14,357 nt of DNA from an uncultured Prevotella sp. GTDB taxonomy: Bacteria > Bacteroidota > Bacteroidia > Bacteroidales > Bacteroidaceae. The notes under the pieces were generated by a model. The model was not told where the DNA came from. It was given only the letters and a program-made list of their open reading frames with translations, and did not search any database. Shown here in pieces: positions 1-5,993 of this stretch. The stretch lies in contig CABVDL010000068.1 of the NCBI GenBank assembly GCA_902497035.1, positions 1-14,357 of the forward strand, in the 5' to 3' direction. How positions within the stretch are numbered: position 1 is the first letter of the stretch; each line of letters begins with the position of its first letter. A program made the translations under genes and the position numbers.

Positions 1-160
1 GTGCCGGCCACCAGCCTCTTGGTAAGGCATTTCCCGCTCTTACTCCTCACTTCTCCGCTCGTTACTGTCCTCCTATTTTTCGACCAGCATTCGCTGAATA
101 GTTACATATTACGGGAACAGTCAAAAAGAAAGTTAAAGCCAAATTATTTTCCATTGGAAT

Positions 161-191
161 TTTGTTTATTCGATATTATATATTAACTTTG
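161..191 (+). promoter_or_regulatory. Bacteroidetes-type promoter for the thioredoxin-marR operon
   Basis: TTTG lies at 161-164 and TAACTTTG at 184-191, separated by 19 bases. This fits the known Bacteroidetes sigma-ABfr consensus (-33 TTTG, -7 TAnnTTTG, spacing 19-21) fully at both boxes. Transcription would begin near 198-200, giving a short leader before the ATG at 216. It is the best promoter in the window. The start point is inferred from the consensus. Confidence 0.75.
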
Positions 192-215
192 CATCGTTTT
201 CCAACGGAAACTATT

Positions 216-698
216 ATGAAGACAGCTTTAACATTAACCGCTGCCATGCTGCTGTCCCTGACAAGTTGCAACGGCTCTGGCAAAAGCCAGCCCAAGCAGG
301 TACAGACCGCCACGCAGCAACAAAAAAAAGGAGAAAAGAAAATGAACGTAAAAGAATTGACACTCGACGAGTTCAAGAAAAAAGTGATGAATACCGACCT
401 TCACCCCGACACGTGGGTGTTTGAGGGCGCGCGTCCCGCGCTCATCGACTTCTACGCTACCTGGTGCGGCCCCTGCAAGATGATGGCCCCCCGCGTGGAG
501 CAGATGGCCGAGAAATATGACGGAAAGGTGGACGTGTATAAGGTGGACGTGGACAAGGAGGAGGAACTGGCCGCCATGTTCGGCATCAGGTCGATACCCT
601 CGCTGCTGTTCATCCCCATGAAAGGCAAGCCGCAAATGAGCGTGGGCGCCATGTCGCAGGCCGACTTGGACAGTGCCGTAGCCAACCTGCTGCAATAA
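216..698 (+). CDS. Lipoprotein thioredoxin-fold protein (WCGPC)
   Basis: A 160-residue envelope thioredoxin, expected to reduce or exchange disulfides in exported proteins. Residues 1-17 form a lipoprotein signal peptide ending in the lipobox LTSC, with Cys18 as the lipid-modified residue. A Ser/Gln/Lys-rich linker follows (19-45). The thioredoxin fold spans about 46-160, with the redox motif WCGPC at 83-87 and the expected cis-proline in SIPS (Pro128). The residues after Cys18 are not acidic, so the acidic surface-export signal of some Bacteroidetes lipoproteins is absent and a periplasm-facing location is more likely. I chose the ATG at 216 because it starts directly at the signal peptide and lies just downstream of a consensus promoter; the longer frame from 162 would overlap that promoter. 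A MarR-type regulator gene follows after 9 bases. The fold is certain; the in vivo substrate is unknown. Confidence 0.92.
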   Translation: MKTALTLTAAMLLSLTSCNGSGKSQPKQVQTATQQQKKGEKKMNVKELTLDEFKKKVMNTDLHPDTWVFEGARPALIDFYATWCGPCKMMAPRVEQMAEKYDGKVDVYKVDVDKEEELAAMFGIRSIPSLLFIPMKGKPQMSVGAMSQADLDSAVANLLQ

Positions 699-707
699 GG
701 CACAGGC

Positions 708-1073
708 ATGGAGAACTTCTGTATTTGCGGCATCAGGCGCATCTACAAGGCCATCGCCCAGTTTGAGGAGCAGCTCCAGGCCACCCTGGGGCTGAATCTC
801 AACGAGGCGATGGTGCTTTGTCTGCTCTCGGACAACGACTGTCTGTCGGCAGGCGAGATTGCCGAGGCCATGATGCTCACACGCTCAAACACCTCAAAAG
901 TAATCTCGTCGCTCGAGAGTGCCTGCCTCATCAGGCGGCACCTATGCAAGGACGACGCGCGCTGCATGAGGTTCAGCCTTACAAGAAACGGCGTTGAGAA
1001 GCTCAGCGCCGTTCATTGCAAGCAACTGCAGCTGCCCGCCGAGCTGCAACAGCTCGTTGATCACGACGGATAA
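708..1073 (+). CDS. Cysteine-rich MarR-type winged-helix regulator
   Basis: A 121-residue protein with a MarR-like winged helix-turn-helix. Residues about 31-75 contain the recognition-helix region (EIAEAMMLTRSNTSKVISSLE) and residues about 76-100 the wing (LIRR...DARCMRFSLTRNG), as in the family. It is shorter than most MarR proteins (about 140-150 residues) and its C-terminal dimerisation helix is brief. It holds eight cysteines (5, 7, 38, 45, 73, 80, 86, 104), far above average for a bacterial cytosolic regulator. MarR proteins usually repress their own or adjacent genes, and some (OhrR type) sense oxidants through cysteine. The position 9 bases after a thioredoxin gene suggests co-transcription and a redox role, which is inference. 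It converges on the xylulokinase gene, to which it has no evident link. Confidence 0.82.
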   Translation: MENFCICGIRRIYKAIAQFEEQLQATLGLNLNEAMVLCLLSDNDCLSAGEIAEAMMLTRSNTSKVISSLESACLIRRHLCKDDARCMRFSLTRNGVEKLSAVHCKQLQLPAELQQLVDHDG

Positions 1074-1075
1074 GG

Positions 1076-1100
1076 CCCATCAGCATGGCAGGCCTGAGGG
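1076..1100. terminator. Possible hairpin between convergent genes
   Basis: CCCATCAG (1076-1083) can pair with CTGAGGG (1094-1100), with one bulged A and a 10-base loop. It fills the 27-base gap between the convergent marR-type gene and xylB, where a shared terminator would be expected. Neither strand has a clear U tract, so the call is weak. Confidence 0.25.
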
Positions 1101-2597
1101 CTAAGCACGCAGGCTTTCGGCGAGCTGCTCCTTCCATCGCGCGTAGGCTGCCAGATAGTCGTCGCGGCGCTGCCCGTCGGGCTCAATGGTCTGCAGGAGG
1201 CGCAAGGATGTGAAAGCCTCATCATGGTTTCTGTAGATGCCACAGCCTATGCCCGCACCTTTGGCGGCGCCCACGCTGCCGTCGGTATCGTAGAGATTGA
1301 TGGCGGCTCCGCTCACTCCGGCCAGCGTCTCGCGGAAGAGCGGCGAGAGAAACATGTTGGCCTTGCCGGCATGAATGCGGTGAATGTCCATGCCCATCTG
1401 CCCCATAATCTCCATGCCATAGCAGAAGGAGAAGACGATGCCCTCCTGGGCGGCACGCAAGAGATGGCTGCGGTTGTGCTTGTTGAAATTGATACCGGTG
1501 ATAGAGCACCCCATATCCTTATTCTCCAATATGCGCTCGGCGCCATTGCCGAACGGTATGACGGCCACGCCGTCGCTGCCGATGGGAGCCTCGGCGGCAA
1601 TGGCATTCATCTCCGCATAGTCCACTTCCGTGGCCACATTGCGGTGCATCCACGCATTGAGAATGCCCGTTCCGTTGATACACAGCAGTACGCCTAAACG
1701 CTCCTGCGACTTGGTATAGTTGACGTGGGCAAAGACGTTGACGCGGCTCTTCGGGTCGTAGGCAGGACTGCCCAACACGCCATAGACCACTCCCGACGTG
1801 CCGGCAGTGGAGGCTATCTCCCCCGGGTTGAAGACATTCAGCGACAATGCGTTGTTGGGCTGGTCGCCTGCGCGGTAGCTGACGGGCGTTCCCGCCTGCA
1901 GGCCCATCTCCTGGGCCGCGGTCTCTGTGAGGCGTCCCTGCTCGCCAAAAGTAGGAACGATGCGGGGCAGGAGCTCTGCCGGGATGCCGTAAAAGCGGAG
2001 CACCTCGTCCGCCATCCGCTGGTCTTTGAAATCCCACAGCGTGCCCTCCGACAGGCCGCTGACCGTGGTGCAGGCCTCACCGGTAAGGCGCATGGCAATA
2101 TAGTCACCCGGCAGCATCACCTTGTCAATCCGATTGAAGAGCTCCGGTTCATTATCCTTCACCCATGCGAGCTTTGCCGCGGTGAAGTTGCCCGGCGAAT
2201 TGAGCAGATGACCCATACACCAGTCGCTGCTCAATGCGGCAAACGCGCGGTTACCCTCAGCCACGGCACGCGAGTCACACCAGATGATAGACGGGCGCAG
2301 AGGCTTCCCATTCTTGTCAACGCACACCAGACCGTGCATCTGATAGGAGATGCCGACGGCCCTCACCTCGGCGGCCTTGGCACCCGTATCCGCCATGACC
2401 TGCGCCACAGACTGGCGCGCATAGCCCCACCAGGAGTCAGGGTCCTGCTCGGCCCATCCCTTGCGCGGGGCCGCTATGGGAGCCTCATGCTTGGGGAAAA
2501 AGGCAGACGCCGCAGTCTTCCCGCCGTCGATGTCAACCAAAGATGCCTTGACGGAACTGCTTCCAACGTCAAGACCTAAAAGATAATTGTGAGACAT
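1101..2597 (-). CDS. xylB: Xylulokinase (FGGY carbohydrate kinase)
   Basis: A 498-residue FGGY-family kinase, the usual size for xylulokinase, which phosphorylates D-xylulose to xylulose 5-phosphate for the pentose phosphate pathway in the cytosol. The N-terminal phosphate-binding motif GLDVGSSSVKASLVD is at 8-22, the xylulokinase-type substrate segment SYQMHGLV at 84-91, and IIWCDSRA at 104-111. The catalytic aspartate is probably Asp245 in RAGDQPNNA, followed by a glycine- and threonine-rich ATP-site segment (STAGTSGVVYG). The ATG at 2597 is the first in frame and gives the usual N-terminus. No xylose isomerase or transporter gene is adjacent, so it is not part of a visible xylose operon. 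Other FGGY kinases (L-ribulo-, L-fuculo- or glycerol kinase) are possible, but the QMHG segment favours xylulokinase. It may also be read through from the upstream 94-residue gene. Confidence 0.9.
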   Translation of the reverse strand: MSHNYLLGLDVGSSSVKASLVDIDGGKTAASAFFPKHEAPIAAPRKGWAEQDPDSWWGYARQSVAQVMADTGAKAAEVRAVGISYQMHGLVCVDKNGKPLRPSIIWCDSRAVAEGNRAFAALSSDWCMGHLLNSPGNFTAAKLAWVKDNEPELFNRIDKVMLPGDYIAMRLTGEACTTVSGLSEGTLWDFKDQRMADEVLRFYGIPAELLPRIVPTFGEQGRLTETAAQEMGLQAGTPVSYRAGDQPNNALSLNVFNPGEIASTAGTSGVVYGVLGSPAYDPKSRVNVFAHVNYTKSQERLGVLLCINGTGILNAWMHRNVATEVDYAEMNAIAAEAPIGSDGVAVIPFGNGAERILENKDMGCSITGINFNKHNRSHLLRAAQEGIVFSFCYGMEIMGQMGMDIHRIHAGKANMFLSPLFRETLAGVSGAAINLYDTDGSVGAAKGAGIGCGIYRNHDEAFTSLRLLQTIEPDGQRRDDYLAAYARWKEQLAESLRA

Positions 2598-2626
2598 AAA
2601 AAGTTTCTAAGTTGAATTCCTGAACG

Positions 2627-2658
2627 CAAAAGTAACAAAAAATAATGGATTAACCACA
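2627..2658 (-). promoter_or_regulatory. Probable xylB promoter
   Basis: On the minus strand TACTTTTG (2634-2627) matches TAnnTTTG. The best -33 candidate is TGTG at 2658-2655, three of four bases, with 20-base spacing. The start codon at 2597 lies 30 bases downstream of the -7 element. The weak -33 box leaves room for an activator, which is inference. Confidence 0.5.
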
Positions 2659-2693
2659 AGACTGTACAGAAACATACGAATCAGATGGAACTC

Positions 2694-2978
2694 CTATTTA
2701 TAATTTACGTCGGCATCAACGTCACCGTGCAGGGCATCCTCCAAGTCGCTCCAGCTCTGAAATCCGGCAAAGAGCGCAAGTCTGTTCTTCGCCGCCATCG
2801 ACAGCTTCCGCTTGCCGGTGGCCAGTTCCCAGAGTTTCTTCAGCGAAGCGCCACTGAGGTTTATGTGGTGCCTCAGCAGTTTTGCGGAAAGTCCTTCGAA
2901 ATCCTTAGCCAGCTCATGAGGCCCCATTTTTGATTTTCTGCCGGCCTCTTCCAACAGACATTTCAAATCACGTTTCAT
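2694..2978 (-). CDS. Small Bacteroidetes HTH-like protein, function unknown
   Basis: A 94-residue protein. Residues about 38-82 follow a pattern I know from many Bacteroidetes hypothetical proteins: leucine-serine then TLK/SLKKLW, a short turn with conserved Lys/Arg, then LxxLAxFxGFxSWxDL. Here this reads HHINLSGASLKKLWEL (37-52) and RLALFAGFQSWSDLEDAL (66-83). The segment resembles a helix-turn-helix and could bind DNA or act as an adaptor, but no function has been shown that I can name. The N-terminal 30 residues are basic and helical. It lies divergent from the AICAR transformylase gene and 96 bases upstream of xylB on the same strand, so it may be co-transcribed with xylB. The frame has its own consensus promoter and codon use like its neighbours, which supports it as a real gene. 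Confidence 0.7.
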   Translation of the reverse strand: MKRDLKCLLEEAGRKSKMGPHELAKDFEGLSAKLLRHHINLSGASLKKLWELATGKRKLSMAAKNRLALFAGFQSWSDLEDALHGDVDADVNYK

Positions 2979-3006
2979 TTTTCTCTCATACTTAACTTAA
3001 CACAGT

Positions 3007-3046
3007 GCAAAGTTAGTAATTATTCAAATAAATTGGTTAACTTTGC
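3007..3046. promoter_or_regulatory. Divergent promoters with face-to-face -7 elements
   Basis: CAAAGTTA at 3008-3015 (TAACTTTG on the minus strand) serves the 94-residue gene, and TAACTTTG at 3038-3045 serves the AICAR transformylase gene. Each matches TAnnTTTG. With one flanking base each they form a perfect 9-base inverted repeat (3007-3015 and 3038-3046) around a 22-base AT-rich centre. A -33 box for either promoter would have to overlap the other's -7 element; the best plus-strand candidate is TTAG at 3013-3016 with 21-base spacing. Two RNA polymerases could hardly bind at once. The elements are seen; the exclusion is inferred. Confidence 0.6.
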
Positions 3047-3072
3047 GGGTAGATTATTTAATCTAAACGAAA

Positions 3073-4254
3073 ATGAAAGAATACGCACTTAAGTACGGAT
3101 GCAATCCCAATCAGAAGCCTGCCCGCATCTACATGGAGCACGGCGAGCTTCCCGTGGAAGTTATCAACGGCCGCGCCGGCTACATCAACTTCCTTGATGC
3201 CCTAAACAGCTGGCAGTTGGTCAAGGAGCTCAAGGCCGCCACCGGCATGCCGGCCGCAGCCAGTTTCAAGCACGTCAGTCCGGCAGGTGCCGCCGTGGGC
3301 TATCCCATGAGCGACACGCTGAAGAAGATTTATTTCGTCGATGACATCGACTTCGAGCTGACGCCGCTGGCCACCGCCTACGCCCGTGCGCGCGGCACCG
3401 ACCGCATGTGTTCCTACGGCGACTTCTGCGCCCTGAGCGATACCTGCGACGAGGCTACGGCCCGACTGATCAAGCGCGAGGTGAGCGATGGCGTCATCGC
3501 GCCCGACTACACGCCCGAGGCTCTCGAGATACTGAAGTCGAAGCGCAAAGGCACCTACTGCGTCATCAAGATAGACCCCAACTACGTACCCGACCCCATC
3601 GAGCATAAGCAGGTGTTCGGCATCACCTTCGAGCAGGGCCGCAACAACGTCGACCTCAACGACCCGAAGCTCTTTGAGGACATCCCCACCAAGAATAAGG
3701 AGTTCACTCCCGAGGCACTGCGCGACCTGAAGATTGCGCTCATCACCCTGAAATATACCCAAAGCAACAGCGTGTGCTATGCCAAGGACGGCCAGGCTAT
3801 CGGCATCGGTGCCGGTCAGCAGAGCCGCATCCACTGCACGCGTCTGGCCGGAAGCAAGGCCGACGAATGGTGGATGAGGCAGAACCCGAAGGTGCTCAAC
3901 CTGCCCTTCAAGGAGCATATCCACCGCGCCGACCGCGACAACTGCATCAACGTGTACCTCTCTGAGGAATACGAGGACCTGCTGCAGGACGGTGTGTGGC
4001 AGCAGTTCTTCACCGAGAAACCCGAGCCTTTCCTGCGCAGCGAGCAGAAGGAATGGATTGCGCAGAACCGCGGCGTGGCCCTCGGCTCAGACGCTTTCTT
4101 CCCCTTCGGCGACAACATTGAGCGTGCCCACAAGAGCGGCGTGGAGTATATCGCACAGGCCGGCGGTTCCATCCGCGACGACAATGTCATTGAGACCTGC
4201 GACAAATACGGCATCGCCATGGCCTTCACTCACGTCAGACTGTTCCACCATTAA
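3073..4254 (+). CDS. Stand-alone AICAR transformylase (phosphoribosylaminoimidazolecarboxamide formyltransferase)
   Basis: A 393-residue protein that corresponds to the formyltransferase half of PurH: it transfers a formyl group from 10-formyl-tetrahydrofolate to AICAR to give FAICAR, the penultimate step of IMP synthesis. The catalytic Lys-His pair is present in SFKHVSPAGAA (Lys66, His67). Other family signatures are the folate-side segment GIGAGQQSR, the loop GSDAFFPFGDNIERA, and the C-terminal AFTHVRLFHH, which matches the end of PurH/ATIC proteins. The IMP cyclohydrolase domain of bifunctional PurH is missing. Single-domain enzymes of about 390 residues are known in Bacteroidetes and some Firmicutes, so this is a normal form and not a truncation. 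The ATG at 3073 lies 27 bases after a consensus -7 element. A very basic small protein gene follows after 12 bases. I give no symbol because purH usually denotes the bifunctional enzyme. Confidence 0.93.
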   Translation: MKEYALKYGCNPNQKPARIYMEHGELPVEVINGRAGYINFLDALNSWQLVKELKAATGMPAAASFKHVSPAGAAVGYPMSDTLKKIYFVDDIDFELTPLATAYARARGTDRMCSYGDFCALSDTCDEATARLIKREVSDGVIAPDYTPEALEILKSKRKGTYCVIKIDPNYVPDPIEHKQVFGITFEQGRNNVDLNDPKLFEDIPTKNKEFTPEALRDLKIALITLKYTQSNSVCYAKDGQAIGIGAGQQSRIHCTRLAGSKADEWWMRQNPKVLNLPFKEHIHRADRDNCINVYLSEEYEDLLQDGVWQQFFTEKPEPFLRSEQKEWIAQNRGVALGSDAFFPFGDNIERAHKSGVEYIAQAGGSIRDDNVIETCDKYGIAMAFTHVRLFHH

Positions 4255-4266
4255 TACGCATTCCCT

Positions 4267-4464
4267 ATGGACGACTTTGAGAATATCCTTATCAACGGCA
4301 TCGGCTTCAAGGGTGCCTCGAAGCCAAAGACGGATGATGGTAAGGTGAAGACAAAAGCCAAGAAGAAAAAATACATCACCGGCGCCCACGGCTCCGGCTC
4401 GGCCAAGCAAAAGGCGAAATACCGCCAGCAGCGCGCCAACCGACCGTCGCAGAGGAAGAAATAA
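4267..4464 (+). CDS. Small, very basic protein of unknown function
   Basis: A 65-residue reading frame starting 12 bases after the AICAR transformylase stop, probably translated from the same mRNA. The first 16 residues (MDDFENILINGIGFKG) look like a short ordered segment. From residue 17 on it is low complexity: 18 Lys/Arg occur in the last 49 residues, with a KKKK cluster at 32-35 and a Gln/Arg/Lys-rich tail. It has no signal peptide or membrane segment. Its charge pattern suggests nucleic-acid or ribosome binding, which is inference only. An overlapping opposite-strand frame (4251-4439) has no comparable support. It might be a chance frame, but the tight spacing and the clean start favour a real gene. 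Confidence 0.6.
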   Translation: MDDFENILINGIGFKGASKPKTDDGKVKTKAKKKKYITGAHGSGSAKQKAKYRQQRANRPSQRKK

Positions 4465-4466
4465 AT

Positions 4467-4539
4467 AGCCCCCTACCCCCCCGAAGGAGGGGGAGAAAGA
4501 TACCCTATAAGTCCCTCATTTCTCGATGGAATGGGGGAT
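4467..4539 (+). terminator. C-rich hairpin region after the AICAR transformylase operon
   Basis: Two hairpins follow the small basic gene. CCCCCT (4469-4474) pairs with AGGGGG (4488-4493). CCCTCATT (4513-4520) pairs with AATGGGGG (4530-4537), with one G-U pair and a 9-base loop, and is followed by a T-rich but interrupted tract. The second hairpin is the better terminator candidate. Neither has an uninterrupted U run. Confidence 0.35.
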
Positions 4540-4576
4540 TTCTGTATCTTCCTTTGTCGTTGTTGTGCTCTTTGAA

Positions 4577-4648
4577 CCCCATCTTCCCCATAAAACCCAT
4601 AAAACCCATTAACCCCATCCGCCCCATCCGCCCCATCCGCCCTATCAA
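4577..4648. repeat. 72-base array of 9-base units with G-quadruplex pattern on the minus strand
   Basis: Eight units of 8-10 bases lie in tandem: CCCCATCTT, CCCCATAAAA, CCCATAAAA, CCCATTAA, three exact CCCCATCCG, then CCCTATCAA. Each begins with three or four C and is separated from the next C run by 5-6 bases. The minus strand therefore carries eight runs of GGG or GGGG with loops of 5-6 bases, which satisfies the common G-quadruplex rule (four or more G runs, loops 1-7). The array ends 69 bases before the ECF sigma factor start codon. There is no coding frame through it with support. Comparable C-rich short-unit arrays occur between genes in other Prevotella genomes as far as I recall; I cannot verify that here. 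Confidence 0.8.
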
Positions 4649-4717
4649 CGTTAATGAAACTTAATCTCGTTGATTTTCCGCCCCATTCTCCGTTATAATG
4701 ACGTAAAGCAACAACGA

Positions 4718-5218
4718 ATGAACCAAAAAGAATTTGAAGCCATCGTGATGAGCGCCCGTCAGACAGCCCTCAACGTCTGCCACAGCTATGGCATGGACGA
4801 GGACCAGTCGGAAGATATTGCGCAAGACACGATGCTCAAGCTTTGGACGATACACCAGAAACTGCCAGTTGGCAAGCCCGTTGAGGGTCTGGCGGCAGTG
4901 GTATCGCGCCATTTGGTTATCGACCTGTTGCGGCAACAACGGAAGACAGTGCCCATCGACACCCAGCAACTTATAGCCGACACACGCATTCTACCCGATG
5001 CGCGGGCAGAGATAGCCGACAACGAGGCATGGCTGGAGAAGCGAATGCAGTCGTTGCCCTCGACCGAATATCAGGTGCTCCACCTGAGGCAAGTAGAGGG
5101 AAAAGACAACGATGAGATAGCGAGGTTACTGGGCGTCAGCCCTAATTCCGTCGCCACACTGCTCTCACGAGCAAGAAAACGATTGCTTAACGATATGAAG
5201 AGGAGGATGAGACAATGA
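4718..5218 (+). CDS. ECF-type RNA polymerase sigma factor
   Basis: A 166-residue sigma-70 family protein of the extracytoplasmic function type, which has only regions 2 and 4. Region 2 spans about 29-72 (DQSEDIAQDTMLKLW, then HLVIDLLRQQRK). Region 4 spans about 108-160, with LPSTEYQVLHLRQVEGKDNDEIARLLGVSPNSVATLLSRARKRL giving the helix-turn-helix that reads the -35 element. It would redirect RNA polymerase to a stress or surface regulon. The ATG at 4718 gives a standard N-terminus; an upstream in-frame TTG at 4670 would add 16 residues unlike the family. The stop overlaps the next start (ATGA at 5215-5218), so translation of the two is coupled, as is usual for a sigma/anti-sigma pair. No SusC/SusD genes are adjacent, so this is not a typical polysaccharide-utilisation or FecI-type locus. 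The regulon is unknown. Confidence 0.93.
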   Translation: MNQKEFEAIVMSARQTALNVCHSYGMDEDQSEDIAQDTMLKLWTIHQKLPVGKPVEGLAAVVSRHLVIDLLRQQRKTVPIDTQQLIADTRILPDARAEIADNEAWLEKRMQSLPSTEYQVLHLRQVEGKDNDEIARLLGVSPNSVATLLSRARKRLLNDMKRRMRQ

Positions 5219-5961
5219 AGAATGAACATATCAACCAATTAATCAACCGCTACATGCAAGGTCTAACGACCTTGGATGAGGAGCAGGAACTGGCGCAATG
5301 GTTCCGCTCGCACGAGGTTGATGACGACTGGAAGCCTTTCCAGCAGATGTTCGCTTGGTTTGACGCAGGGATGCCTCCTCAGGACGGATTGCTGCAGGAT
5401 GCGCAGAAGGATGAAAAACCTGATGCCGAAGCCGAGCAAGCGAAGCGCACAGAGCCTGCGCAAAGGCTAACCTTCAAAGTCCGCTTCCGTCGGCTCTTAT
5501 GGACTGGCATTGCCGCAGCCGCCGTCGTTGCCGTGGTGTGGATAGTTTGGCCCAAGCAACAGGTTTCGGGTGTAGCAGGGCAGTCTCCATTGGCGCAGAC
5601 CGACGGCACACCGCAGAACCGAACGCAGACGAAGGAGGCAACCGACACCGCCTTCCAAAGTGAGGTGCAGTCCACAAAGAAAGACTCGCTGAAGAAAAAG
5701 CCTGCAGCGAAGAGCCGATATCGCGAATACCGCCGTTTCCACCAGTCTATGGTAACCACTGATAACCTGCTGGCAGAAGCTGCAACCGACTCCATCATGC
5801 AGGCCGGACAAGACGAAATTGCGGATGAGATGATGCGCCGGCAGCTGGCCTCTATCCTCATTGACCAAAAGGTGAACAACATCGTCAACTATCAACAGTA
5901 CTGTCTCGACAAAGCGCTCTATGAAAAGGAGCAGGAAGAAGAGACTGAGATAACATATTGA
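5215..5961 (+). CDS. Single-pass membrane protein, probable anti-sigma factor
   Basis: A 248-residue protein. Residues 1-50 are a small helical domain (MKNEHINQLINRYMQGLTTLDEEQELAQWF...) of the kind found at the N-terminus of Bacteroidetes anti-sigma partners. Residues 51-93 are a charged linker ending in the basic stretch FKVRFRR. Residues about 95-112 form one membrane helix rich in Ala/Val/Trp, and residues 113-248 are a hydrophilic domain. By the positive-inside rule the N-terminus is cytoplasmic and the long C-terminal part periplasmic. The zinc-binding HxxxCxxC motif of ZAS anti-sigma factors is absent; the only cysteine is Cys230. There is no FecR domain. The overlap with the sigma gene by ATGA supports the anti-sigma assignment, which is inferred from context and topology and not from a catalytic motif. 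The periplasmic part (basic 155-174, helical 180-240) is not recognised. Confidence 0.75.
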   Translation: MKNEHINQLINRYMQGLTTLDEEQELAQWFRSHEVDDDWKPFQQMFAWFDAGMPPQDGLLQDAQKDEKPDAEAEQAKRTEPAQRLTFKVRFRRLLWTGIAAAAVVAVVWIVWPKQQVSGVAGQSPLAQTDGTPQNRTQTKEATDTAFQSEVQSTKKDSLKKKPAAKSRYREYRRFHQSMVTTDNLLAEAATDSIMQAGQDEIADEMMRRQLASILIDQKVNNIVNYQQYCLDKALYEKEQEEETEITY

Positions 5962-5993
5962 TTTATAATAGAAAACAATAATATCCAAGCACT

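Noticed and set aside
1..186. A 61-codon plus-strand frame from GTG, and possible minus-strand starts in the first 100 bases
   Set aside because: The plus frame overlaps the consensus promoter at 161-191 and has no recognisable protein pattern. On the minus strand short frames run off the edge (for example from near 32) but none shows a family pattern in the bases available. I leave 1-160 as unresolved upstream sequence.
1224..2579. Long plus-strand frames opposite xylB (1224-1697, 1725-2579)
   Set aside because: They mirror the codon structure of the well-supported xylulokinase gene, have no family pattern, and arise from high GC in third positions.
3202..3924. A 240-codon minus-strand frame opposite the AICAR transformylase
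   Set aside because: It is a shadow of the conserved gene, with no promoter and no recognisable domain.
4577..4648. CRISPR-like array
   Set aside because: Units are 8-10 bases with no spacers of distinct sequence, far shorter than CRISPR repeats, and no cas gene is present.
4670..4699. An E. coli-like promoter: TTGATT (4670-4675) and TATAAT (4694-4699), 18 bases apart, before the ECF sigma gene
   Set aside because: Bacteroidetes housekeeping promoters use TTTG / TAnnTTTG, and no such pair is seen here. The AT-rich match could be chance, and it cannot be told whether the sigma gene uses another sigma factor.
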